The notes under the pieces were generated by a model. The model was not told the DNA's origin. It searched no databases and was given only the letters and a program-made list of their open reading frames with translations. From Chloroflexota bacterium (GTDB taxonomy: Bacteria; Chloroflexota; Anaerolineae; CG2-30-64-16), in the NCBI GenBank assembly GCA_016876015.1, contig VGOD01000043.1, forward strand, positions 1-32,884: a DNA stretch of 32,884 nucleotides. Reading direction: 5' to 3'. How positions within the stretch are numbered: the stretch's first letter is position 1; every line of letters begins with the position of its first letter. The position numbers were made by a program, and so were the translations under genes. This document shows, piece by piece, positions 23,714 to 32,525 of the stretch.

Positions 23714-23935
23714 TCACAAGAGGGCCGGAGCTTGCGAGATGGTCCAGCACACGCGCCGCGGACCGGTCTTGCTTGCGGAAAGGAGGCGTGATTTACAACA
23801 GAAAGCCTGACCGCTGTACGAGTCGGGATCAGTGCATGGCGCTGCGGCGCCTGGCCTGTACAGGCGAGGACGTGCAGTGTTCCGCCGTTGCAGTATCCAT
23901 CTGCTTCTGTTCAGAAAAGGAGGTGGGCTCGTTCC
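23714..23935 (+). promoter_or_regulatory. Long structured leader of the formate dehydrogenase operon
   Basis: The leader contains GGTCC/GGACC arms (23741-23745, 23760-23764), GACCGGTC (23761-23768) and a perfect 12-base palindrome GCCTGTACAGGC (23854-23865). An AGGAGG at 23781-23786 has no properly spaced start codon. An AAAGGAGGT precedes the real start by about 12 bases. The frame after the first AGGAGG is open and Cys-rich but runs into the dehydrogenase gene in another frame, so I do not call it a gene. A molybdenum/tungsten-cofactor riboswitch or a regulator site is possible. Confidence 0.35.
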
Positions 23936-26900
23936 ATGGGCGCTATCAAGATTTCGCGAAGGCAGTTTGTCAAGCTCGCCGGCACCGCATCAGGTTCCCT
24001 GCTTCTCCCATCAGGTTCCGCACGCGCCGCGGAGGGCAGGCTGAGGCTCCCGTTGCACAAGGCCATCGGCGAGGCACCGAGCATCTGTCCCTTCTGCGGC
24101 GTAGGCTGTGGCCTCATCGTCGCCGCGCAGGGGAACCGCGTGGTCAACATCGAGGGTGATCCCGATCATCCCATCAACCAGGGCAGTCTGTGCAGCAAAG
24201 GGATGTCCACTGCCCAGCTCAACACCGTGGACGGCAAGATCAACCCCCGCCGCTTGCAGACGGTTAAGTATCGTGCACGGGGCTCGAACCGCTGGGAAGT
24301 GAAATCCTGGGATTGGGCGATGGATGAGATCGCCAAGCGCGTCAAGGCGACGCGCGATCAACACTTCATCGAGAAAGACGCCGAGGGCCGCACCGTCAAC
24401 CGCCTGGAGGCCATCGCCTCGCTGGGCGGCGCGGCGCTCGACAACGAGGAATGCTCGCTGATCTCCAAAGCCATGCGCTCGCTGGGCCTGGTGTACTTCG
24501 AACACCAGGCGCGGATATGACACTCCGCAACTGTTGCGGCTCTGGCAGAGTCGTTCGGCAGAGGGGCAATGACCAATCATTGGTGCGATCTGCAAAACAG
24601 CGATTGCATCATGATCGTCGGCAGTAACGCGGCCGAGAATCACCCGATTTCGTTCCGCTGGGTGACCAAGGCCATCGAACAGAACGGGGCCAAGCTCATC
24701 AGCATTGACCCCCGTTTCACGCGCTCATCGGCCAAGGCGGACATCTATTGCCGCATCCGCTCTGGCGCCGATATCGCCTTCTTCGGCGGCATGATCAAGT
24801 GGATACTCGATGACATGGCGGTCAATCCGGGCCTCTACAACATGACCTACGTCACCGAGTACACCGACCTGTCGTTCCTGGTCCATCCCGACTTCAAGAC
24901 GGCGGCCGAGAACGATGGGAAGTTCTCCGGGTTCAAACCGGGCGAAAACCCGGACTACGGCACGTACGACAAAGCTACCTGGAAGTTCCAGAAAGACGCC
25001 AAAGGGATCATCCTGAAGGACAAGACCCTGAAGGATCCGAACTGCGTCTTCCAACTGCTCAAGAAGCACTACGCGCGGTATGACCCCGACACGGTCTGCG
25101 CCATCACCGGGACGGACAAGGCCACGTTCCTCAAGGTCTGCGAAACCTATGCGCGGCTGACCGGGCCGGCCGGCAAATCCGGCACGATCATGTACGCCAT
25201 GGGCACCACGCAGCACACGAAAGGGACGCAGAACGTGCGCGTGTATGCTCTGCTGCAAACGTTGTTGGGCAACATGGGCGTGGCAGGCGGGGGCATCAAT
25301 GCGCTGCGCGGCGAGTCCAACGTGCAAGGCTCGACCGACCATGGCATGTTGTTCCATCTCCTGCCGGGCTATCTCACCCCGCCGTCGGCCGCCGAGCAGG
25401 CCCTGAAGAACCACCTGGATGCCAAGTTGGCCGGCTACGCCACGGCCGATCCCAAGAGCGCCAGTTGGTGGCTGAACTACCCCAAGTACTACGTCAGTCT
25501 GCTCAAGAGCTGGTACGGCGACAACGCCACCGCGGCCAACGACTTTGGCTATGCGTGGCTGCCGAAGACCAACCCCGGTACCAACTACTCCCACATCGCC
25601 CTGTTCGAGGCGATGGAAAAGGGCACGATCAAGGGGCTGTTCTGCTGGGGGCAGAACCCGGTCGTGGGCGGGCCCAACAGTGCGCAGGAACGGCGAGCGC
25701 TCCGCAAGCTGGACTGGATGGTGGCGGTGGACTTGTGGGAAACGGAGACGTGCGCGTTCTGGCAAGAGCCGGGCGTGAACCCCGCCGACATCCAGACCGA
25801 AGTCTTCTTGCTGCCGGCCGCGGCCTCCTACGAGAAGGAAGGCACCATCAGCAACAGCGGCCGCTGGAGCCAGTGGCGCTGGAAGGCCGTGAAACCGCCC
25901 GGCGACGCTATGCCCGACCTCGAGATCATCACGGAACTGATGTGCAAGGTCATCGAGCACTATCAGGCTGAGGGCGGCAAGGCGCCTGAGCCGCTGACGA
26001 AACTGCGCTGGAAGGGGTGGTACGACGCGAAGCCGCTGCCGCGCGGGGCCAAGAGCCTAGTGGATCTGATCTCGCGCGAGATCAACGGCTGGGCCGAGGC
26101 CGAGATCAAGAATGCTGACGGTTCGGTTCTATACAAGGCAGGCCAACTGGTGGCCAGCTTTGCGCAGCTGCAGACAGATGGGAGCACATCGTCATCCAAC
26201 TGGCTGTACACCCAGTCGTACAACGAGAAGGATGGCAATCGCCAGCAGTGGCGCGACAACGTGGATCATCACCCCGCGGGCATCGCTACTTTCGACAAGT
26301 GGGCTTGGTGCTGGCCGCTCAACCGGCGGATTATCTACAATCGGGCGGCCGTGGATCTGGACGGCAACCCGTGGGACCCGCAGGACTTCGTCATCAAGTG
26401 GGACAAGGCCCTCAACGATGGCAAGGGGGGCTGGGTCGGCGACGTGCCCGATGGCGGTTGGGCGCCGATGAACATGGAAGGCACGCGCTATCCGTTCATC
26501 ATGAAGCCCGAGGGCCATGCCCAGTTCTTCGGGCCTGGCCTGGCTGACGGCCCGTTCCCCGAGCACTACGAGCCGCTCGAAAGCCCGATCATCCACCCGC
26601 TCTCGAAAACCCAACACAACCCAGCCGTCAAGGTCTGGCGGCCAGACGAAATCGGCACGCCGGACGAGTATCCCATCATCGCCACCACCTACCGCGTCAC
26701 CGAGCACTGGCAGGCCGGCCAGATGACCCGGAACCTGCCGTGGCTGGTCGAGCTGATGCCGCAGATGTTCGTCGAGATCAGCGAGGAGTTGGCGGCCGAG
26801 CTGGGCGTCAAGAACGCTGATCTGGTGACCGTGGAGTCCAAGCGGGGCCGGATCCAGGCGGTGGCGGTCGTCACCAAGCGCTTCAAGCCGATGCGGCTCA

Positions 26901-27067
26901 ACGGCCGGCTTGTGCATCAGATCGGCCTGCCGTGGCACTGGGGCTTCCAGGGCCTGTGCGTGGGCGACAGCGCCAATCTGCTTACCCCGCATGTGGGCGA
27001 TGCCAACACGATGATCCCTGAGTACAAGGCGTTCCTGGTGCGGGTGAAGAAGGGAGGTGCAGCATGA
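23936..27067 (+). CDS. fdhA: Formate dehydrogenase catalytic subunit, selenocysteine-containing, Tat-exported
   Basis: Read through the in-frame TGA at 24518-24520, this is a 1043-aa molybdopterin oxidoreductase of the FdnG/FdoG type, oxidising formate to CO2. Residues 1-30 are a twin-arginine signal (ISRRQFVKLAG). Next comes the [4Fe-4S] motif CPFCGVGCGLIV with the fourth Cys in GSLCSKG. The TGA is codon 195, in the context HQARI-Sec-HSATVAAL, the conserved position of selenocysteine (the E. coli enzyme has Sec196), followed by FGRGAMTNHWCDLQNSD. Later motifs include IVGSNAAENHP, GTTQHTKGTQNVR, GGGINALRGESNVQGSTDHG and FCWGQNPVVGGPN, and the C-terminal dinucleotide-binding domain (TTYRVTEHWQAGQMTRNLPWL). 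Without readthrough the product would be two fragments with homology continuous across the stop. The start follows AAAGGAGGT. The four-base ATGA overlap with the iron-sulfur subunit supports one operon. Confidence 0.94.
24518..24560 (+). other. Selenocysteine UGA codon and candidate bacterial SECIS
   Basis: The UGA is in frame between two parts of one conserved protein. The RNA just after it carries GUUGC, then a G-rich loop, then UCUGGCA. UUGC/GCAG can pair around the loop about 17-24 bases after the UGA. As I remember it, the E. coli fdhF SECIS has GUUGC and UCUG at the same offsets. The stem here is short, with mismatches lower down, so the structure is a candidate only. Confidence 0.75.
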
Positions 27068-27915
27068 TCCGCGGTGTGTTGGTAGATCTTGGACGGTGCA
27101 TGGGCTGTCGCAGTTGCCAGGTGGCCTGCAAGGCGTGGAACGACAATACCAATGAGATCACCGTTTGTCTGGGATGCTACGATAATCCTCCCCGGTTCTC
27201 GGCCGACACCTGGAGCCTGATCCGTTTCGACGAAGTGGCGGAGGGGGATCAGTTGCACTGGGTCTTCTCTAAGCTGCAGTGTATGCATTGCGAACATCCG
27301 GGCTGCGTGGCTGCCTGCCCCGTTGGGGCGCTGGAGAAGACTCCCCAAGGGCCGGTGATCTATCACGATGAAAGGTGCATCGGCTGCCGCTACTGCCAGG
27401 TGGCCTGCCCCTTCCACGTGCCGACGTTTCAGTGGGACCGGCCGGTGCCCTTCATCCGCAAGTGCACGTTCTGCGCCGATCGCGTGAGCCAGGGGATTGA
27501 GCCGGCCTGCGTCAAGGCCTGTCCGACCGATGCGCTCGCGTTCGGTGAGCGGGAGGAATTGCTGGTCGAAGCTCGCAAGCGGGTTCTTGCCCGTCCCGAG
27601 AAGTACGTGGATCACATCTACGGCGAGAAGGAGGCGGGCGGCACCTCCTGGCTCTACATCTCACCTGTGCCGTTCGAGATGCTGGGTTTCATCGCGCACG
27701 GCGCAGTGAAGATGGGGTTCCCGACCCTTGGCCCAGAGCGGGTGGACAAGTTCGCGTCCGTGGCGATGAGCGTCGTGCCGCCGTGGATCCTTGCAGCTAC
27801 GGCCACCCTATCTGGGCTGTACTGGTTTACCAAGCGCCGCGAGAAAGGCCTCCAGGCCAGGCGTGAAGCGCAGGCCAGGAAGGACGGCCAGGCAGGGCAC
27901 GAGGAGGAGGCTTGA
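27064..27915 (+). CDS. fdhB: Formate dehydrogenase iron-sulfur (beta) subunit
   Basis: This 283-aa electron-transfer subunit has four [4Fe-4S] cluster motifs, CMGCRSCQVAC, CMHCEHPGCVAACP, CIGCRYCQVACP and CTFCADRVSQGIEPACVKACP, plus a CLGC pair near residue 36. A C-terminal membrane helix (VVPPWILAATATLSGLYWF) with a charged tail anchors it, as in FdnH/FdoH. It passes electrons from the catalytic subunit to the membrane partner. It has no signal of its own and probably rides with the Tat-exported catalytic subunit. It overlaps fdhA by four bases and is followed after one base by the NrfD-type gene. Confidence 0.95.
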   Translation: MIRGVLVDLGRCMGCRSCQVACKAWNDNTNEITVCLGCYDNPPRFSADTWSLIRFDEVAEGDQLHWVFSKLQCMHCEHPGCVAACPVGALEKTPQGPVIYHDERCIGCRYCQVACPFHVPTFQWDRPVPFIRKCTFCADRVSQGIEPACVKACPTDALAFGEREELLVEARKRVLARPEKYVDHIYGEKEAGGTSWLYISPVPFEMLGFIAHGAVKMGFPTLGPERVDKFASVAMSVVPPWILAATATLSGLYWFTKRREKGLQARREAQARKDGQAGHEEEA

Positions 27916-27916
27916 C

Positions 27917-29047
27917 ATGACCACTGCACAACGACGCCAGTTGCCGATCGGTACGGCTATCCTCGGCGTTCTGATCCTGATCGGTCTCATTGTGGCAGGC
28001 TATCGTTACGCCAATGGGATCGGCGCGATCAGCAACCTGAGCGACGGCCGGCCGTGGGGTCTGTGGATCAGCTTTGACCTCTATTGCGGCGTGGCCCTGG
28101 CCGCCGGCGGTTTCGTCTTGGCTGCCACCGTCTACCTCTTCCATCTGAAGAAGTACTACCCGATCATCAGATCCGCGATCCTGACGGCCTTTCTGGGCTA
28201 CCTGTTGGTGGTGTTCGCGCTGCTGGTTGACCTGGGGCAGCCCTGGCGCATCTGGCATGCGCTGATCTACTGGAACCTGCACTCGCCGCTGTTCGAGGTA
28301 GCGTGGTGCGTCATGCTCTACACCGCCGTGCTGGCGTTGGAGTTCAGCCCGGCGGTTTTCGAGCGCCTCAACTTGCAGATCCCGATCCGCATCATCCGGC
28401 GGATCCAGATTCCGCTGGTCGTCACGGGCGTTGTCTTGTCAACCATGCACCAGTCGTCCCTGGGTTCGATGCTCCTGATGATGCCCGATAAACTCAATCG
28501 TCTGTGGTATACCCCCATCCTGCCGATCCTGTTCCTGCTGTCTGCTATCTCGGTCGGTTTGGCCATGACGATCGTCGAGTCGAGCCTCAGCAGCCGGTCG
28601 TTTGGCCACCACGTCCACCTGGACATTCTGGCCGGTCTGGGCCGGGCGATCCCCTATGTGCTCGGCCTCTACCTGGTGGTAAAGCTCGGCGACGTGTTGA
28701 TCGCCGGGGAGATCGGTCTGATTTTCTCTCAGGGCGTACACAGCGTTCTGTGGCTGGTAGAGGTGCTCGGCGGCGTGGTCGCGCCGATCATCCTCTTCTC
28801 GCTGCCGCGCGTCCGCCAAAGCCCGCGTGCGCTGTTCTGGAGCGCGGTGATCGTGGTGTTGGGGCTGGTCCTCAACCGCTTCAATGTGAGCTGGCTGTCT
28901 CTGGCTGGCCGGCCCGGCATAGGCTATGCGCCGCACTGGATGGAGTTCGCCATCACGGTCGGGCTCTTATCGGGCGGCATCATGGTGTTCATGCTGGCCA
29001 ACCGGTATCTGTCGATCGCACACCATGCGCCGGCAGAGTCAGGCTGA
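27917..29047 (+). CDS. NrfD/HybB-type integral membrane subunit
   Basis: This 376-aa protein has about ten hydrophobic segments and belongs to the NrfD/HybB/PsrC family (SDGRPWGLWISFDLYCGVALAAGGF, DLGQPWRIWHALIYWN, VLSTMHQSSLGSMLL). It replaces the cytochrome b gamma subunit of E. coli FDH-N and should hand electrons from the iron-sulfur subunit to menaquinone without haem. ATG 27917 starts one base after the fdhB stop; the longer in-frame reading overlaps fdhB and is not used. A GGAGGAGG lies just upstream inside fdhB. A perfect 12-bp-arm palindrome follows the gene. Confidence 0.92.
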   Translation: MTTAQRRQLPIGTAILGVLILIGLIVAGYRYANGIGAISNLSDGRPWGLWISFDLYCGVALAAGGFVLAATVYLFHLKKYYPIIRSAILTAFLGYLLVVFALLVDLGQPWRIWHALIYWNLHSPLFEVAWCVMLYTAVLALEFSPAVFERLNLQIPIRIIRRIQIPLVVTGVVLSTMHQSSLGSMLLMMPDKLNRLWYTPILPILFLLSAISVGLAMTIVESSLSSRSFGHHVHLDILAGLGRAIPYVLGLYLVVKLGDVLIAGEIGLIFSQGVHSVLWLVEVLGGVVAPIILFSLPRVRQSPRALFWSAVIVVLGLVLNRFNVSWLSLAGRPGIGYAPHWMEFAITVGLLSGGIMVFMLANRYLSIAHHAPAESG

Positions 29048-29056
29048 AATCACCAA

Positions 29057-29089
29057 ACGTGCCAGGCGTCTTGCAAGCGCCTGGCACGT
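29057..29089. repeat. Perfect palindrome between NrfD-type and FdhE genes
   Basis: ACGTGCCAGGCG (29057-29068) is exactly complementary to 29078-29089, with a 9-base loop. No T-tract follows and the operon continues, so it may be an attenuating or mRNA-stabilising hairpin. It may instead be another dispersed palindrome of this genome. Confidence 0.7.
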
Positions 29090-29170
29090 GACGGCGATTC
29101 TCAAGGAGGGCTACCTCTAGCCTGTGATCTTGCTGCGATCCTCCGATTCCATCGAACGCCAGGAGCGACC

Positions 29171-30001
29171 ATGACGGCCACCGAACAGATCATCGCGCAA
29201 TTGCGGGCAGCGCGGGCGAAACATCCTGAACTGGCGGAGCACCTCGATCTCCACGCCGATCTTTGGGCAGTGGAAATGCCCACTTCGGCCGGCGCGCCAG
29301 CGTCCAAGATCAGCGCAGAGGAGGCGCGAGCGCGCTGTGTCGCTGGCGTCCCCTTGCTGCGCCCCCAGGAAATTCCTCTCGACTGGACATCGCTCAGTCG
29401 CAGGTTTGAGCAGGTGTGCGTCATCGCGGCCCGGCGCCGGCCCGATCTGGCGGGGCCGTTCGGTGAGTTGTTGGCGTTAGCGCAGGCCGCGCCGGATCGG
29501 ACCAAAGCCTTGCTGCGGCAATATCTGATGGTGGGCGAGGTCGAAACAGACGAAGGGGGCTTGACGCACCAGGCAGAGCTCCTGGCGTTCGTCTTCGGCC
29601 ACACGCTGCGTCCGGCGCTGCGCGCGTGCGCCGAGCAGCTCGTGCCGCATCTGGCGCTGGAACTCTGGCAGCGCGACATCTGTCCGATCTGCGGCGGGGC
29701 GCCGGACTTTGCCATCCTGAATGAGCAGGCGGGGGCGCGCTACCTGGTTTGCTCGCGTTGTGATACACGCTGGCTCTACCCGCGCGTGAAGTGCCCCTTC
29801 TGCGGCGCCAGCCGACCCTCGGACCTCTCGTACTATCCAACAGATGATGGGCGGTATCGTCTCTATGTGTGCCAGGCGTGCCGGCGCTACTTGAAGGCGA
29901 TGGATCTGCGGCAGGCCGGCGCGCAAGAACTGCTTGTGGAGGCTGCGCGCGTCATCACCGTGGATTTGGATGTGGCTGCTCGCGCGGAAGGATATGTGTA
30001 A
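29171..30001 (+). CDS. fdhE: FdhE-type formate dehydrogenase accessory protein
   Basis: This 276-aa cytosolic protein has a helical N-terminal half and a C-terminal zinc/iron-binding half with CxxC pairs: CPICGGAPDF, CSRCDTRW, CPFCGASRP and CQACRRYLKAMDLRQ. FdhE binds Tat-exported formate dehydrogenases and supports their maturation before export, which agrees with the Tat signal on the catalytic subunit. AGGAGC precedes ATG 29171. It is the last gene of the operon, 123 bases after the NrfD-type gene, and converges on the kinase gene with only 11 bases between the stops. Confidence 0.92.
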   Translation: MTATEQIIAQLRAARAKHPELAEHLDLHADLWAVEMPTSAGAPASKISAEEARARCVAGVPLLRPQEIPLDWTSLSRRFEQVCVIAARRRPDLAGPFGELLALAQAAPDRTKALLRQYLMVGEVETDEGGLTHQAELLAFVFGHTLRPALRACAEQLVPHLALELWQRDICPICGGAPDFAILNEQAGARYLVCSRCDTRWLYPRVKCPFCGASRPSDLSYYPTDDGRYRLYVCQACRRYLKAMDLRQAGAQELLVEAARVITVDLDVAARAEGYV

Positions 30002-30012
30002 GAGTTATCCTG

Positions 30013-31596
30013 TCAGTCTTGACCGCGTGCGCTAGGGGTTGCGGTTGCCGCCGGCACAGTGACGACGACCTTTGTGCCCAGGCGTGGTTTTGACTGTATG
30101 ACCAGTGTACCGCCCAGCAGCCGGGCGCGTTCGTGCATGCCGATCAGACCCAACTGGCCCGACGCGGCCGGCTCCTCGGCCGGGGTCGCGATGGTGAACC
30201 CCTTGCCGTTGTCTTGGATGGCTATCTCGACTGCGCTGGCGGTGAACTCGACCGTAATCACCACTTGAGTGGCCTCGGCATGTTTCTTCACGTTGTTCAG
30301 GGCTTCCTGGGTGATGCGAAACAGCGTCAACTCTGTCTCCGGCGCAAGGCGTCGTTTCTCGCCTGTAACCCATAGCCTCGTCAGGATGCCATCCTTCTCG
30401 GTCAGGCTGGCCGCCAGCCCCTCCAGCGCAGGCACCAGCCCCAGGTCATCCAGGATCGAGGGCCGCAGATCTCGGCTGAAGCGTCGCACGCCCTGGATGA
30501 CTCCATCTGTGATGCGTTGTAGCTCCTCCAGGCGACGGGCCCTGGCCGGCGAGATCCTTTCGTCAGTTCTTGCCAGCGCCTCAACCTGGCGCGAGAGCAT
30601 GATCAAGGACTGAATCGTGTCATCATGCAGCTCGCGTGCGATGCGTGCACGTTCATCTTCTTGCGCACGGGTGATCTGCTGGGCGTAGTAGCGCATGTTC
30701 TCATACAGATAGGCGTTCTCTATCGCCACCCCGATCTCGTTGCCCACTGAGGAAAGCAACTCGACGTCCTGCGTCGAAAAGCGCCTATACTGCTCATCGG
30801 CAAGATCCATGACCCCCAGCGCCCGATCGCGCGACATCAGCGGCACCGCGACAAAGGATCGCATCCCGGCCTGGCTGGCCAGGCTGGTCGTCAACTGGCG
30901 CTCCTCCAGCAGGTTGTCCACCACCCGCGGCTTGCCGGTCTGCGCCACCCAGCCGGAGAGGCTCTCGCCCATGCGCAGCCGTTTGATCTCGTCGGCGAAC
31001 TCAGGCGGGACGCCCCGCTGCACCGTCAAGACCAGGTCTTGGGTTCCTCGTTCCACCAGGAAGATGAACCCCATTCTTACCTGCATCACTTCGAGGATCT
31101 TGTCTAGCGCGCCGCTGAGAATCTGTTCTAGCTCCAGCGATCCGGTGACGATGGCGCCGATGACGTTGATCGTTCTCAGCCGCGAAACGGCTTCCTGGCG
31201 CAGCCGTTTCTCCCGGTCCTGGGTCGCGATCATCCAGATCACGAGATAGCCGACGAGACCGACCGCCATCGTCTCCAGCAGAGCGTCTCCCTGGTAGGCA
31301 GAGATCCAGAACACGCGTGGCAGCATGATCAGGATGGCTGCGCTGAGGGTCGCCAGCCCGCCGGTCTGGCCGAAGGCGAAGGTCGCGCTGGCTACGGGCA
31401 GCAGGAACGCGATGCGTTCCATCGCGTGTCGCTCCAGGAAGCCGTCAGGGAACAGCTTGACTTGAGGCCGGAAGTAGTGGAGCAGCGTAAGGATGCCCAG
31501 CATCGCGAGGATGATCCAGAGGCTCCGCTCGCTTGCGAGACGTCGCAGTCTTTGTCCCAGCGCCACAGATCGCGATGACATCACCATTGACCTCAT
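30013..31596 (-). CDS. GAF-domain sensor histidine kinase (HisKA_3)
   Basis: This 527-aa kinase has four hydrophobic N-terminal segments (residues about 28-125), a coiled coil, and a GAF domain at about 150-300 (VMQVRMGFIFLVE, MRSFVAVPLMSRDRALGVMDLAD). The phosphoacceptor box is QEDERARIARELHDDTIQSL, with His324. The ATPase domain shows ALNNVKKHAEA, DNGKGF and GLIGMHERARLLGG. The GAF domain may sense a small molecule or redox state; no haem or iron-sulfur Cys motif is visible in it. The regulator gene precedes it by 7 bases on the same strand. ATG 31596 has a poor ribosome site. ATG 31587 or 31581, after GAGG, may be the true start. Confidence 0.92.
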   Translation of the reverse strand: MRSMVMSSRSVALGQRLRRLASERSLWIILAMLGILTLLHYFRPQVKLFPDGFLERHAMERIAFLLPVASATFAFGQTGGLATLSAAILIMLPRVFWISAYQGDALLETMAVGLVGYLVIWMIATQDREKRLRQEAVSRLRTINVIGAIVTGSLELEQILSGALDKILEVMQVRMGFIFLVERGTQDLVLTVQRGVPPEFADEIKRLRMGESLSGWVAQTGKPRVVDNLLEERQLTTSLASQAGMRSFVAVPLMSRDRALGVMDLADEQYRRFSTQDVELLSSVGNEIGVAIENAYLYENMRYYAQQITRAQEDERARIARELHDDTIQSLIMLSRQVEALARTDERISPARARRLEELQRITDGVIQGVRRFSRDLRPSILDDLGLVPALEGLAASLTEKDGILTRLWVTGEKRRLAPETELTLFRITQEALNNVKKHAEATQVVITVEFTASAVEIAIQDNGKGFTIATPAEEPAASGQLGLIGMHERARLLGGTLVIQSKPRLGTKVVVTVPAATATPSARGQD

Positions 31597-31603
31597 GCGC
31601 CGC

Positions 31604-32269
31604 TCACAACGCGTCCTCGAGCATGAGCCAGCCCCGCTTCAACGCTTCGAGCACGGCTTCGGTGCGTGAACCGACCCCCATTTTGCTGAAGATGTTACTC
31701 AGATGGGTCTGCACTGTGCGGATGCTGAGGAACAGCTCGCGAGCGATGTCCTGGTTTTTCAGCCCCTTGGCCGCCAGCTTGAGCACTTCGATCTCCCGCT
31801 CGGTAAGCTGATCGAGTGCGTTCGTCTCGCCGCGCTTGGGCTGGGGCGGCGCAAAGCGGCTCACCACTTTGCGCGCGATGGCTGGGTGCAACACCGCTTC
31901 GCCCGCAGCCACCGCCCGGACCGCTCTGATCAGCTCATCTGCATGTACGTTCTTGAGCAGATAGCCGGCCGCGCCCGCTTCGAGCAGGGCAAAGATGTAT
32001 TGGTCGTCATCGTAGGCCGTCAGCACCAGGACACTGACTCGAGGATTGGCGGCCTTGATCTGCCGAGTAGCGTCAATGCCGTTGAGCTTCGGCATCGCGA
32101 TATCCATGATCGCCACATCGGGCGAATGCTTCGCAGCCAGATGCACGGCCTTTTCGCCATCGCCTGCCTCGGCCACCACCTCCAGATCGTCTTCGCGCTC
32201 CAACAGCTCGCGTGTGCCCTGCCGCACGACTGCGTGGTCATCGGCTAACAAAATCCTGATTTTGCCCAC
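31604..32269 (-). CDS. NarL/FixJ-family response regulator
   Basis: This 221-aa regulator has receiver residues Asp10-Asp11, phosphoacceptor Asp56 (VAIMDIAMPKLNG), the switch Thr in VLTAYDDD and Lys in GYLLKN. A LuxR-type DNA-binding domain follows (LTEREIEVLKLAAKG, NQDIARELFLSIRTVQTHLSNIF). It starts with GTG 32269 after GAGGAGG. It leads the two-gene operon with the GAF kinase, which is the reverse order to the other pair in the window. Its target may be the neighbouring formate dehydrogenase operon, itself, or the small membrane protein gene divergent from it. A dyad in its promoter suggests autoregulation. Confidence 0.93.
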   Translation of the reverse strand: MGKIRILLADDHAVVRQGTRELLEREDDLEVVAEAGDGEKAVHLAAKHSPDVAIMDIAMPKLNGIDATRQIKAANPRVSVLVLTAYDDDQYIFALLEAGAAGYLLKNVHADELIRAVRAVAAGEAVLHPAIARKVVSRFAPPQPKRGETNALDQLTEREIEVLKLAAKGLKNQDIARELFLSIRTVQTHLSNIFSKMGVGSRTEAVLEALKRGWLMLEDAL

Positions 32270-32304
32270 GGTATCCTCCTCGCGTTGCGCCAGACATCAC
32301 AGAG

Positions 32305-32333
32305 ATTATACCTCATAGCGCGGCTACGTAGAA
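32305..32333 (-). promoter_or_regulatory. Promoter of the regulator-kinase operon
   Basis: On the minus strand TTCTAC (32333-32328) and a perfect TATAAT (32310-32305) are 17 bases apart, 35 bases before GTG 32269. The -35 box lies inside the adjacent dyad. Confidence 0.6.
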
Positions 32334-32343
32334 ATACGTAGCC
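32322..32343. promoter_or_regulatory. TACGTA dyad overlapping the -35 box (candidate operator)
   Basis: GGCTACGTA and TACGTAGCC form a perfect 9-bp dyad around GAAA. Each arm contains the self-complementary TACGTA, so two identical half-sites are present. Position and symmetry suit a LuxR-type dimer site, possibly for the regulator encoded next to it. Confidence 0.55.
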
Positions 32344-32525
32344 CGGTTTGCTGCCATCTACGCAGAATCGCGGGCAGGATGGACTTCACGATACGCATTC
32401 CTGCGCTGTGCAAGATCGGTGTTTCGCCCGATGACGCCGCCGGACAAGTGTGGTAAGGTATGGTCAAACAGCAGGTCAACAGCCAACAAACAATCGTCTG
32501 CAAGCCAGATGAAGGAGGTACTACG

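Noticed and set aside
23773-24159. Cys-rich reading frame in the formate dehydrogenase leader
   Set aside because: It starts at an unlikely codon with wrong spacing to AGGAGG, and half of it is an out-of-frame shadow of the catalytic subunit.
24725-25960. 411-codon minus-strand frame
   Set aside because: It lies wholly inside the catalytic subunit gene and has no recognisable motifs.
23936-27067. Formate dehydrogenase as a pseudogene split by a stop codon
   Set aside because: The TGA falls exactly at the conserved Sec/Cys position and the frame and homology continue, so selenocysteine is the better explanation.
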